From JAZLIT01 sp045617525 (lineage in GTDB: Bacteria; Bacillota; Bacilli; Bacillales_A; Planococcaceae), in assembly GCA_045617525.1 (NCBI GenBank), contig JAZLIT010000194.1, positions 1 through 13,555 on the forward strand: 13,555 bases of DNA, read 5' to 3'. A program made the translations under genes and the position numbers. The notes beneath the pieces are model-generated. The model saw only the letters and a program-made list of their open reading frames with translations, had not been told where the DNA came from and did no database searches. Positions 1-6,551 of this stretch are shown piece after piece; the stretch's first letter is position 1; each line of letters opens with the position of its first letter.

Positions 1-9
1 ACTATATTT

Positions 10-267
10 TTAATATCCTTTTAATTTCTTTACTTCCTTTGTTAAGTAATTAAGCTGTTGTTGCATCTCTTGTATATCGGCACTACCATTACCGTTATTA
101 CCAGCTTGTTGTTGGGCTTCTTGTATAGCTAGAGCAGCTGCAATTGTAGCAAGCCCATCACCTAGCGTAGCAATTAAACCTGCTATAACCGCAAGAGTAG
201 CTGCTTGACTTACTGGGTTGTTGTCCTGTGTTTCTGCATTATTTTTCTTTCGGTTATTATTTTGCAT
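10..267 (-). CDS. small protein of unknown function, Asn/Gln-rich with a hydrophobic core
   Basis: I do not recognise this 85-residue protein. The start at 267 is chosen because GGAGGT lies 7 bases upstream; an in-frame ATG further out (318) has no comparable site and would add an unlikely 17-residue extension. Three parts are visible. Residues 1-20 are polar and rich in Asn, Lys and Gln. Residues 22-50 are an Ala/Leu/Ile stretch broken by Gly-Asp-Gly, long enough for a membrane segment or an amphipathic helical hairpin. Residues 51-85 are Gln-rich with a Gly/Asn break and end in a Leu/Lys helix that could form a coiled coil. It is transcribed leftward, away from ypbB, and any terminator lies outside the window. 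The good ribosome binding site and ordered composition make it a credible gene, but no function can be assigned. Confidence 0.7.
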   Translation of the reverse strand: MQNNNRKKNNAETQDNNPVSQAATLAVIAGLIATLGDGLATIAAALAIQEAQQQAGNNGNGSADIQEMQQQLNYLTKEVKKLKGY

Positions 268-631
268 TGCTATGACCTCCAAAATATAGATGTATATATC
301 ATATGGAGTGATTAGCAATTATGAATAGGAGACTACCCAATAAGGAAATTTTCGCCCAGTCACATCTAACCAGGTATGGCTTTTTATCCAGGGGGCACAT
401 TGAATTGAAATTAACCTTAGAATAGTGATCATTAGGTTGACTTAGAAGGAATAGCGGAACTAATTGGCAGTAACTGAAAAGTCGAGAAGAAGTATCATCA
501 TATACTAAATTAGACGTGCAGTTATCAATTACAATGGTATAGTAAAAACCTTTAAATATTGGTGTTATAATATATGTAAGATTAATGGGTTCAACTTTTC
601 AACAGTATACTACGAAATTGAGGGATTTGAA
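268..631. other. intergenic region between the divergent small gene and ypbB
   Basis: About 360 bp with no gene I can support. It contains the ribosome binding site of the leftward gene (near 275-280), an extended -10 element for the rightward genes (563-571), and a 34-codon rightward frame (321-425) with only a distant GGAGTG. I see no strong hairpin, riboswitch or repeat. The ferredoxin gene that I recall beside ypbB in B. subtilis is not here. Confidence 0.6.
563..571 (+). promoter_or_regulatory. extended -10 promoter element for ypbB-recS
   Basis: The bases read TGTTATAAT, an exact TGnTATAAT extended -10 element, about 60 bp before the ypbB start. No good -35 hexamer sits 17 bp upstream (TAAAAA at 543-548), which is tolerated in extended -10 promoters. 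It is the best promoter candidate for the pair. Confidence 0.45.
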
Positions 632-1651
632 TTGATTTTCCAACAAATTCTTTTACAAATACTTACAATACTACATAAAGAGCGCACTGTTTCGGCAGCT
701 TACCACCTGCTAAGAGGGAAACGTTCAGGGCAAACAGTGCAAGATGTTGGCATGTTTAAGTTACATGCTTACTTTGGTGTGCTTCCAAAATTGCAACGTC
801 AAAATTTTGATGATGCAATTGAATCGTTCAAAGCACAGGGGCTTATTGATGTGAATGAACAAGGATTTTATGAATTGATTGGGGAGGGGCATGTTCACAG
901 CTCACCGTATTTGAATGGCTGGAATTACCGCGGCAATGAGCATCTATTTTTTAGCAGACTTGCGCTCGTTGTCGAAACGATTTCGCATTCAAAGGCAAAT
1001 GTGAAGCATTTTGCGCCAACACAAAAAAACATTGAGGTACAGCAGTATGTACTTGCCTTTTTACGAGAACAACCATTTCGAACGGAGCAATTTCGTCAGC
1101 AATTTTATGATGAAGTTGTGGAAAGTATCTCACAGGAATATATTACCGAAGTTCAGCGCGAAATTTTAGTTGCTCGCTTAAGTGGCAACGGGGTTAGTGG
1201 ATTTACGTGGCAGCAGCTAGCTGCACAATTTGAGCTCGCTGAGTTGGACATCCAATTACTTTATATTTCTGTCCTACATGGCATGCTAGATGCGATTCAC
1301 AAGAAGGAACTGCCCATCCTTCAGCTGCTATCGAAAGAGATTCAAGTAACGATCCCACTTACAGACTCAGCGAATCAAACAGCTCAATTATTTAAAAAGG
1401 GCTATAATTTAGAGCAAATCTCAACAATGCGTCGTTTAAAAACAAGTACCATCGAGGATCATATTATTGAACTTGTAATGAATGACCCTAAGATGCCGTC
1501 TGATGAATTTATTGCAGTGAGCGCAATTCAAGAAATTATAGAAGCTTCTGCTGCCTATCAAACGAAAAAGTTACGTGTTTTAAAAGAGGTAATGCCACAA
1601 TTTAGCTATTTTCAAATTCGCTTGGCGCTTGCAAAGGGGGAATCTGAATGA
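632..1651 (+). CDS. ypbB: YpbB-like helix-turn-helix protein encoded with RecQ/RecS
   Basis: This 339-residue protein resembles B. subtilis YpbB, encoded directly before the RecQ-family helicase RecS. The start is TTG, supported by AGGG at 621-624 with a 7-base spacer; no ATG fits better. Residues 1-240 are mostly helical without a catalytic motif I can name. Residues about 245-333 look like the helix-turn-helix domain (HTH_40 type) that also occurs at the C-terminus of some RecQ helicases, with the pattern AQLFKKGYNLEQIS followed by a recognition-like helix around 268-283. The stop overlaps the helicase start by ATGA, so the two are probably co-translated. From this I infer that YpbB may supply in trans the accessory domain that short RecS helicases lack. 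The biochemical role is unproven. Confidence 0.8.
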   Translation: MIFQQILLQILTILHKERTVSAAYHLLRGKRSGQTVQDVGMFKLHAYFGVLPKLQRQNFDDAIESFKAQGLIDVNEQGFYELIGEGHVHSSPYLNGWNYRGNEHLFFSRLALVVETISHSKANVKHFAPTQKNIEVQQYVLAFLREQPFRTEQFRQQFYDEVVESISQEYITEVQREILVARLSGNGVSGFTWQQLAAQFELAELDIQLLYISVLHGMLDAIHKKELPILQLLSKEIQVTIPLTDSANQTAQLFKKGYNLEQISTMRRLKTSTIEDHIIELVMNDPKMPSDEFIAVSAIQEIIEASAAYQTKKLRVLKEVMPQFSYFQIRLALAKGESE

Positions 1652-3084
1652 CAATTAAACAGGTTTTACTAGAGAAGTTTGGCTATGATTCATTTCGCCC
1701 AGGTCAACAGGAGATTATTGAGGCGATTTTAGAAGGGCACGATGTTATCGGGCTCTTGCCGACTGGGATGGGGAAGTCACTTTGCTATCAGTTGCCTGCC
1801 TATATGATGGACGGACCGGTACTAATTATATCGCCCTTACTTTCTTTAATGCAGGATCAGGTAGATCAGCTCAAGAAATTCGGCGAAAAGCGTGTTGTTG
1901 CCTTTAATTCCTTTTTGACACAGGATCAAAAGCAGTACGCACTTCATTTTTTGCATGAGTATCGATTTATTTTTGCTTCACCTGAAATGCTGGCGCAACC
2001 GAATTTGCAGGAGCGCTTTCGAGAAATAGATTTTTCGATGATTGTTGTGGACGAAGCGCATTGTATTTCACAATGGGGTTTTGACTTTCGCCCAGATTAT
2101 TTACGCTTGAAGGATTTTATTCAGTCCATTCGTCGCGTGCCGATTTTAGCATTAACAGCAACGGCTACAGATGAGGTACTTAATGATATTGAAGCGTATT
2201 TAAGCATGGATAACCCTTTTAAATACATTCATTCGATCGACCGTCCGAATATTAAACTAGTAAAAAAAGAATTTCCACGTCGAAATGATAAAAAGCAGTG
2301 GATTGTTGAGCACCTGGAAACAACGGCTGGCCCTGGTATTGTTTATATGCAATCGAGGAACAGAGCAAATGAGCTTGCTAAAGAACTCGCACACAATGGA
2401 CTAGCTGTAGCTGCCTATCATGGTGGTATGGAAAACGAAGACCGCCAATTCATACAGCAGCAATTTATAAATGGGAACCTCGATTGGATTATTGCCACAA
2501 ACGCATTTGGCATGGGTGTACATAAAAATGATATTCGACAAGTTGTACATGAAACGATGCCGGGAAACATTGCGAATTATATGCAGGAAATTGGCCGTGC
2601 TGGGCGTGATGGGGAATTGGCCGTTGCGACGCTATTATATGCACCGGGTGATGAAGAGACGGCATTATTTATAGCAACTGAGGATGTCCCGAATGAGCAA
2701 CAGCTAGTAGGGATGTTAGCCGTTAATTTGCCGAAATACAATGCAGAAATCCATTTTAAAGAATATCGTATTTCGGAGACGATTTTTAGAGTGCTAAATT
2801 ATTGGCTTTCAGTAGAAAATCAGGAGCAAGTAAAGTTACGTCTTCAACAAATTCGACAAAAAAAGCTTCAGCAAGTAAATGAAATGGCCTCCCTAGTTCA
2901 AATGGAAGGCTGCATCCGTAAACAAAAATTAGCTTATTTTGGGCAAATTTTAACGGAAGTGCATGAGCAGTGCTGTAGTAATTGTAGATTAAATGAGGAG
3001 CTTCTTTGGATGCCGAGGCAAATCCGTTATGAAGAAGTTAAGCGTGAAACTTGGATGGAAAAACTTCAAATTTTGATAAAATAA
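1648..3084 (+). CDS. recS: ATP-dependent DNA helicase, RecQ family, short RecS type
   Basis: A 478-residue superfamily 2 DNA helicase, expected to unwind DNA 3' to 5' during repair or at stalled forks. The helicase core is complete: Walker A TGMGKS at 39-44, DEAH box at 135-138 followed by CISQWGFDFRP, motif III LALTATAT at 167-174, and motif VI QEIGRAGRDG at 313-322. The RecQ zinc-binding region follows, with Cys422, Cys442, Cys443 and Cys446. The protein then ends about 30 residues later, so it lacks the HRDC domain of full-length RecQ. This short form and the upstream ypbB match B. subtilis RecS rather than the longer RecQ paralogue. Translation starts in the ATGA overlap with ypbB, with AAAGGGGG just upstream. 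I see no intrinsic terminator after the stop, so read-through into the LysM gene is possible. Confidence 0.93.
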   Translation: MTIKQVLLEKFGYDSFRPGQQEIIEAILEGHDVIGLLPTGMGKSLCYQLPAYMMDGPVLIISPLLSLMQDQVDQLKKFGEKRVVAFNSFLTQDQKQYALHFLHEYRFIFASPEMLAQPNLQERFREIDFSMIVVDEAHCISQWGFDFRPDYLRLKDFIQSIRRVPILALTATATDEVLNDIEAYLSMDNPFKYIHSIDRPNIKLVKKEFPRRNDKKQWIVEHLETTAGPGIVYMQSRNRANELAKELAHNGLAVAAYHGGMENEDRQFIQQQFINGNLDWIIATNAFGMGVHKNDIRQVVHETMPGNIANYMQEIGRAGRDGELAVATLLYAPGDEETALFIATEDVPNEQQLVGMLAVNLPKYNAEIHFKEYRISETIFRVLNYWLSVENQEQVKLRLQQIRQKKLQQVNEMASLVQMEGCIRKQKLAYFGQILTEVHEQCCSNCRLNEELLWMPRQIRYEEVKRETWMEKLQILIK

Positions 3085-3135
3085 ATCCATTTTATGTACA
3101 TTTCACTTCAATCTTACAAACTTCGCTAACTATCA

Positions 3136-3164
3136 TTTACATTTACACTAATATTCGGCATAAT
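3136..3164 (+). promoter_or_regulatory. sigma-A type promoter for the LysM gene
   Basis: TTTACA (3136-3141) and CATAAT (3159-3164) are separated by exactly 17 bp, each one base off consensus. The -10 lies about 36 bp before the ATG at 3200, leaving a short leader that includes the GGAGG site. It gives the LysM gene transcription independent of recS. Confidence 0.65.
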
Positions 3165-3199
3165 ATAAGCATTGAATGAGATTGTTGGAGGAATGCCCT

Positions 3200-3859
3200 A
3201 TGAGTAATGATAAAGACTATCGAAATAAAATAGAAGAGCATCGTCAAGAAGTAGAAATGGAAGATGTTGCTACACGACGTACGCGTTCACGTCGCAATAA
3301 TATACAAAAGAAAAAGCAGAGAAATCCGCTAATTAAAATTTTAGTATTTGTATTTATTTGTATCCCGCTATTATTTTTAGCCTATTTTTGGTTGATCTAT
3401 AAGCCAGAGCCAGCAATATCAAACGCTGATAGTGCAAATACAGCTGTTCAAATTGAAAAAAATGAACCTGTTTCTTCCGGTGCCACAGATGAAGACAAAG
3501 AAGAAGAAAAAGATAAAGATAATGAAGAAGATGCAAGTACTAATAATGGGCAAGAAAACGATTCAGCTGCTACAGAACCAGATGTAGATGTTAGTGAAGA
3601 AGACAAGGCTGCAATTGCACAGCAAGCTGAAGAAGCTGCGAAAAAGCTAAAAGAGGCTGAAGAGAAGAAAAAGGCTGAAGCTGCGCAGGCAAACCAAACA
3701 GATAGTGCGAATACACATGTCGTACAATCGAGTAGTGATACACTCTATAGTATTGCGGTAAAATACTATAAAGATCCTAAAATGGTAGATAAAATTAAAC
3801 AGGCTAATAATCTGAAGTCAGATAGCATAATGTTAGGACAAACGTTAATTTTACCTTAA
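3200..3859 (+). CDS. ypbE: single-pass membrane protein with C-terminal LysM domain (YpbE-like)
   Basis: A 219-residue protein expected to sit in the membrane with its C-terminus in the cell wall. The start at 3200 is chosen because GGAGG (3187-3191) lies 8 bases upstream; an in-frame ATG at 3176 precedes that site and is unlikely. Residues 1-44 are charged and cytoplasmic, with Arg/Lys clusters. Residues about 45-67 form one transmembrane helix. Residues 70-170 are a low-complexity linker: an acidic Glu/Asp/Lys part, then an Ala/Glu/Lys part likely to be helical. Residues about 172-219 are one LysM domain (THVVQSSSDTLYSIA to LGQTLILP), a fold that binds N-acetylglucosamine in peptidoglycan. 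Architecture and position after recS match B. subtilis YpbE. No enzymatic domain is present, so a wall-binding or scaffold role is inferred. Confidence 0.82.
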   Translation: MSNDKDYRNKIEEHRQEVEMEDVATRRTRSRRNNIQKKKQRNPLIKILVFVFICIPLLFLAYFWLIYKPEPAISNADSANTAVQIEKNEPVSSGATDEDKEEEKDKDNEEDASTNNGQENDSAATEPDVDVSEEDKAAIAQQAEEAAKKLKEAEEKKKAEAAQANQTDSANTHVVQSSSDTLYSIAVKYYKDPKMVDKIKQANNLKSDSIMLGQTLILP

Positions 3860-3873
3860 ATTGAATTGAATTA

Positions 3874-3912
3874 GAAAGAGGCGTCCTTTCAATAGGTACG
3901 TCTTTTTCTTTT
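3874..3912 (+). terminator. intrinsic terminator after the LysM gene
   Basis: An 11-bp stem (3874-3884 with 3898-3908, using three G-U pairs in RNA) with a 13-base loop. The pyrimidine-rich right arm and following bases (CTTTTTCTTTT) supply the U-tract. It lies 15 bp after the stop codon and would separate this gene from the phosphoesterase gene, perhaps only partly because of the wobble pairs. Confidence 0.6.
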
Positions 3913-3929
3913 AGAAAGAGGGTTGTTTC

Positions 3930-4682
3930 ATGGAAATAGGGCTTTTCCTTGCCATTCTATTACTTTTATTCCTAGTATTTATGGTGCGTCAGGCGTTTGA
4001 AAATAATATTCGTCAGCATGAAATTGTCCGCGAAGGTATAAATGAAGAGTTTAAAGTCTTTTTTATTTCGGATGTTCATAATCGATGGATTGATGAAAAG
4101 ATGCTGGCAACTTTAAATAAGATAGATGTAATTATTATTGGTGGAGATTTTGTGGATAAACGTACAAGTGAAATGAAAATTGAAGGGAATTTGAAGCGCC
4201 TTCAAGCAATTGCACCGATTTTTTTTGTGTGGGGAAACAATGACCGAGAAATAGATGAAAAGAAATTGACGCAGTTGTTTCAAAAATATGAAGTAACTGT
4301 GCTCTGTAATAATTCTATAAAGCTTTCAAACATGGAAAATCCAGTTCGTCTTTGTGCAGTGGATTTTCATTGCAAGGAAAGTAATATTAAAAGCGCAATT
4401 GAAGAAGTTGAAGAGCAAGATTCGGTGTTGTTTATTGCCCATAATCCACAAATTTTCTCGAAGGTACGTGACGAGTTAAAACCTGCGTTACTTATGGGTG
4501 GGCATTTGCATGGGGGCCAAATTCGATTCGGTCGCTTAGGTATGTACATGAATGGTTCATTTAAAGAGCGTAAGGGTATCCCTACTTTAATTAGTAATGG
4601 CTATGGTACGACGTTTATTCCGCTTCGTTTCGGTGCAAAACCCGAATGTCATGTAATTCACATACGATTTGGAAAAAACTGA
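3930..4682 (+). CDS. ypbG: membrane-anchored metallophosphoesterase (YpbG-like)
   Basis: A 250-residue calcineurin-like phosphoesterase. Residues 4-19 form an N-terminal hydrophobic segment that should tether it to the membrane. The di-metal site motifs appear in order: SDVH (D48, H50), GGDFVD (71-76), GNND (102-105), AHNP with H171, and GHLHGGQ (191-197). This matches the YpbG/YkuE/YaeI-type membrane-associated phosphoesterases, whose physiological substrates are mostly unsettled. The start has AGAGGG about 8 bases upstream. No strong separate promoter is obvious in the 17 bp between the upstream terminator and this start, so expression probably depends on read-through of that imperfect terminator. 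In B. subtilis I recall ypbG lying in the same ypb cluster, which supports the name. Confidence 0.83.
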   Translation: MEIGLFLAILLLLFLVFMVRQAFENNIRQHEIVREGINEEFKVFFISDVHNRWIDEKMLATLNKIDVIIIGGDFVDKRTSEMKIEGNLKRLQAIAPIFFVWGNNDREIDEKKLTQLFQKYEVTVLCNNSIKLSNMENPVRLCAVDFHCKESNIKSAIEEVEEQDSVLFIAHNPQIFSKVRDELKPALLMGGHLHGGQIRFGRLGMYMNGSFKERKGIPTLISNGYGTTFIPLRFGAKPECHVIHIRFGKN

Positions 4683-4696
4683 AAATTGTAGAAAAT

Positions 4697-4725
4697 TTGG
4701 TTTAAATAGTGTAAACTATTAAGAT
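4697..4725 (+). promoter_or_regulatory. possible promoter with an internal inverted repeat, upstream of the PPP phosphatase
   Basis: A weak pair, TTGGTT (4697-4702) and TAAGAT (4720-4725), is spaced 17 bp. Inside the spacer is a perfect inverted repeat AATAGT-GTAA-ACTATT (4705-4720), placed where a regulator would block polymerase. Both the hexamers and the repeat are modest, so this is tentative. Confidence 0.3.
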
Positions 4726-4753
4726 TATCGGATTAGATTTGAGGCGATTACGT

Positions 4754-5473
4754 ATGAAGGCATTTGTCATAAGTGATATTCATGGCATGTATAAGTCATT
4801 TGAAGAGATTTTAATGTATTGGAATGAAGAAGATCTTCTTGTGTTACTAGGAGATTTAATTGATCGTGGCGAGCATTCCTTGCAGGTGGTTCAAAAAGCA
4901 ATGCAATTACAGCAACAATTTCCCGGGAAAGTAATTTACTTGAAAGGGAATCATGAGGATATGCTTTTACAATGTTTAGCGGATTCGCAAAACCGAAGTG
5001 AGCGTTATTTAAATAATGGTGGGCTAGCAACAATCCAATCCTTTATTCAAACGGATCAGGTGCATGTTGATCAATTGGAGGAACTGTTAGCAGTTGTTCG
5101 AACTAACTGTGAAGTTGAATTGCAATTTTTAGAGCGTGGATTACTTTATTATGAATTTGGAAGCGTGTTATTTACACATGCTGGATTTAATAGTGAGTTA
5201 GAAAATTGGCGTGAAACGGATGACAAGGATTTTATTTGGATTCGAAAGCATTATGAGTTAGAAAATAAGTCAGGCTTAATTAATCTATTTGGACACACTC
5301 CAGTAAGGTATATTAATGAGAAAGACGACATTTGGATTAGCCCGTGTGGTCGTTATATCGATATCGATGGAGCTTGTGTATTTGGTGGGCAGCTGAATGC
5401 ACTTTTAATTTCAGGTGAAGGGGAAATACTTCAAACGTATAAAGTTCTGTCATCACCCGCTCAAAGTAGCTAA
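4754..5473 (+). CDS. PPP-family metallophosphoesterase (Ser/Thr phosphatase or Ap4A hydrolase-like)
   Basis: A 239-residue soluble phosphatase of the PPP family. The ATG at 4754 is preferred because GAGG (4741-4744) lies 9 bases upstream; the TTG at 4739 overlaps that site. The family signature is intact: SDIHG (7-11), GDLIDRG (33-39), GNHED (65-69), then THAGF (141-145) and FGHTP (179-183), which provide the remaining metal-binding histidines. It ends with the IDIDGACVFGGQLNAL segment typical of bacterial PPP enzymes of the PrpE/ApaH/lambda-phosphatase group. These motifs do not decide between protein phosphatase and diadenosine tetraphosphatase activity, so I give no symbol. There is no signal peptide or membrane segment. 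It is a separate enzyme from the upstream YpbG-like protein, with which it shares only the metallophosphoesterase fold. A bidirectional terminator follows. Confidence 0.85.
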   Translation: MKAFVISDIHGMYKSFEEILMYWNEEDLLVLLGDLIDRGEHSLQVVQKAMQLQQQFPGKVIYLKGNHEDMLLQCLADSQNRSERYLNNGGLATIQSFIQTDQVHVDQLEELLAVVRTNCEVELQFLERGLLYYEFGSVLFTHAGFNSELENWRETDDKDFIWIRKHYELENKSGLINLFGHTPVRYINEKDDIWISPCGRYIDIDGACVFGGQLNALLISGEGEILQTYKVLSSPAQSS

Positions 5474-5512
5474 TAGCATTGCAAGGGAGTTACATAATAG
5501 TAACAGAATTAA

Positions 5513-5544
5513 AAATGCTACTCAGGTAAGGATGAGTAGCATTT
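5513..5544. terminator. bidirectional terminator between convergent genes
   Basis: A perfect 11-bp stem: AAATGCTACTC (5513-5523) and its complement (5534-5544) with a 10-base loop. A-rich sequence before the left arm (5509-5515) and T-rich sequence after the right arm give a U-tract in either direction. It serves the rightward phosphatase gene and the leftward membrane-protein gene ending at 5561. Confidence 0.75.
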
Positions 5545-5560
5545 GTTAATCAAAAGAATG

Positions 5561-6277
5561 TTACGCTTTATTGGATATTTTTTTCTTTGCTAAAGATGGA
5601 AGTGAAATAATGGCAATGAATATTACGATTGCAATGATGTAAGCTGCTGTTTCGATTGTTGTACCTGGATTTGCTTTTGCAATTCCAACAATTGCCCACA
5701 CAAATACAATCGCGAAATAAGGATCATCGGAAATATAGCGGCCTGCTACGGCAATTACTGCTGCAACAACAATTAAAAGGATTGTACCTGTTACTTCATC
5801 AATACCAAGTGAAATTTCGTGGAATTGTAATGTGTAACTGATACTAGCAATGGTTGCAACACTAATCCACCCTAAGTAGAAAGAAAATGGTAATCTTCCC
5901 CTGAAGCGACTGTCACCGATTGGGTAGCGTAGATAAATTAGGATTAATACAACGAGTAAAACGATAATGATAATTGAAGATAAGATGAATTTTTCATAAT
6001 GAAATGAGAATAGCCAGCCTGCATTTAACAGGCAGCTTAAGGCAAACAAATAGCTGATTTTCATAGGTGTTGCTTCAGACGTTTCGCGTTTTAAAAATGA
6101 AATGATAATCCAAATCGCTAATAAAAAATAGATGAGTCCCCAAATTGAGAATACATATCCTGCTGGAGTAAATAAAACATTTAACTGATCTGATATTTCC
6201 CCAGTGGTTTTCCCGTTAATTGGAAGTGCATTTGCAAGATAGTTAACGATGATCGTAATTAAAAACGAAATAAACAT
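5561..6277 (-). CDS. TspO/MBR-like multi-pass membrane protein (tryptophan-rich sensory protein-like)
   Basis: A 238-residue (from 6277) or 244-residue (from 6295) integral membrane protein with about eight hydrophobic segments near residues 1-17, 37-62, 73-92, 97-117, 128-150, 161-182, 186-202 and 207-229. The segment FTPAGYVFSIWGLIYFLL (36-53) resembles the first-loop motif of TspO/MBR proteins, and Trp residues recur in the helices; many Bacillales proteins of this length carry the name tryptophan-rich sensory protein. It is longer than classical five-helix TspO. The ligand is unknown; TspO relatives bind tetrapyrroles or isoprenoids. The start is odd. The ATG at 6277 has no nearby ribosome binding site, while GGGAGG at 6309-6304 is ideally placed for an in-frame ACG at 6295, giving MKTWLIM. 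It stands alone on its strand. Confidence 0.6.
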   Translation of the reverse strand: MFISFLITIIVNYLANALPINGKTTGEISDQLNVLFTPAGYVFSIWGLIYFLLAIWIIISFLKRETSEATPMKISYLFALSCLLNAGWLFSFHYEKFILSSIIIIVLLVVLILIYLRYPIGDSRFRGRLPFSFYLGWISVATIASISYTLQFHEISLGIDEVTGTILLIVVAAVIAVAGRYISDDPYFAIVFVWAIVGIAKANPGTTIETAAYIIAIVIFIAIISLPSLAKKKISNKA

Positions 6278-6551
6278 TATAAGCCATGTTTTCGTTTGAA
6301 TAGCCTCCCATAGCTAATTTTCTTTTGTACACTATGCATCTATTATTAGCTTAAATAGTGTAAAGATGTGATGTCACTAAAAAAACAGGTAAGAAAACAA
6401 GTGGTTATGGAACTTTTGATGAATAATATTCGTTTCCATGTATAAGAAACCATTTCTTTTTTTAAAGACTAGCGTTATACTTCATAAAGTATGCGAATAT
6501 AGTTAAAAAGAGTACCCAAATCAATTATTAAATGAAAAAAGAGGAATCAAT
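6278..6551. other. divergent intergenic region between the TspO-like gene and uppP
   Basis: About 270 bp of AT-rich DNA without a supportable ORF. It contains the strong leftward GGGAGG near 6309-6304, the candidate uppP promoter, and an inverted repeat at 6477-6492. I found no convincing leftward promoter; GTGACA and TTTAAG 17 bp apart is the best weak pair. No riboswitch-like structure was seen. Confidence 0.5.
6475..6503 (+). promoter_or_regulatory. candidate promoter of uppP overlapped by an inverted repeat
   Basis: TTATAC (6475-6480) and TATAGT (6498-6503) are 17 bp apart; the -10 is one base off consensus and the -35 is weak. A perfect inverted repeat ATACTT-CATA-AAGTAT (6477-6492) covers the -35 and spacer, an operator-like position. 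A TTGATG (6416-6421) and TATAAG (6441-6446) pair further upstream is an alternative, but its spacing is 19 bp. Confidence 0.3.

Noticed and set aside
284..310. Degenerate Walker A of the second RbsA cassette (GLMGAGRT, residues 284-291 of RbsA) as a possible inactivating mutation
   Set aside because: The Lys-to-Arg change and non-canonical second site are standard for the RbsA/MglA/XylG family. The coordinates given here are residue numbers in RbsA, not base positions.
320..440. Leftward frame of about 41 codons upstream of the small gene, considered as a decayed gene remnant
   Set aside because: Too short, no ribosome binding site, and the translated residues match no family I can recognise.
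5489..5504. Small inverted repeat GTTAC-ATAATA-GTAAC after the PPP phosphatase gene
   Set aside because: Only five base pairs and next to a much stronger perfect terminator; no independent role is indicated.
4702..6364. Shared 14-mer TTAAATAGTGTAAA at 4702-4715 and 6351-6364
   Set aside because: In AT-rich DNA of this length one such exact match is expected by chance, and the flanks do not agree; not called a shared regulatory motif.
6421..6431. Short palindrome GAATAATATTC upstream of uppP, considered as a Fur/PerR/Zur-like box
   Set aside because: It does not fit the 7-1-7 pattern of those regulators and short AT palindromes are common here.
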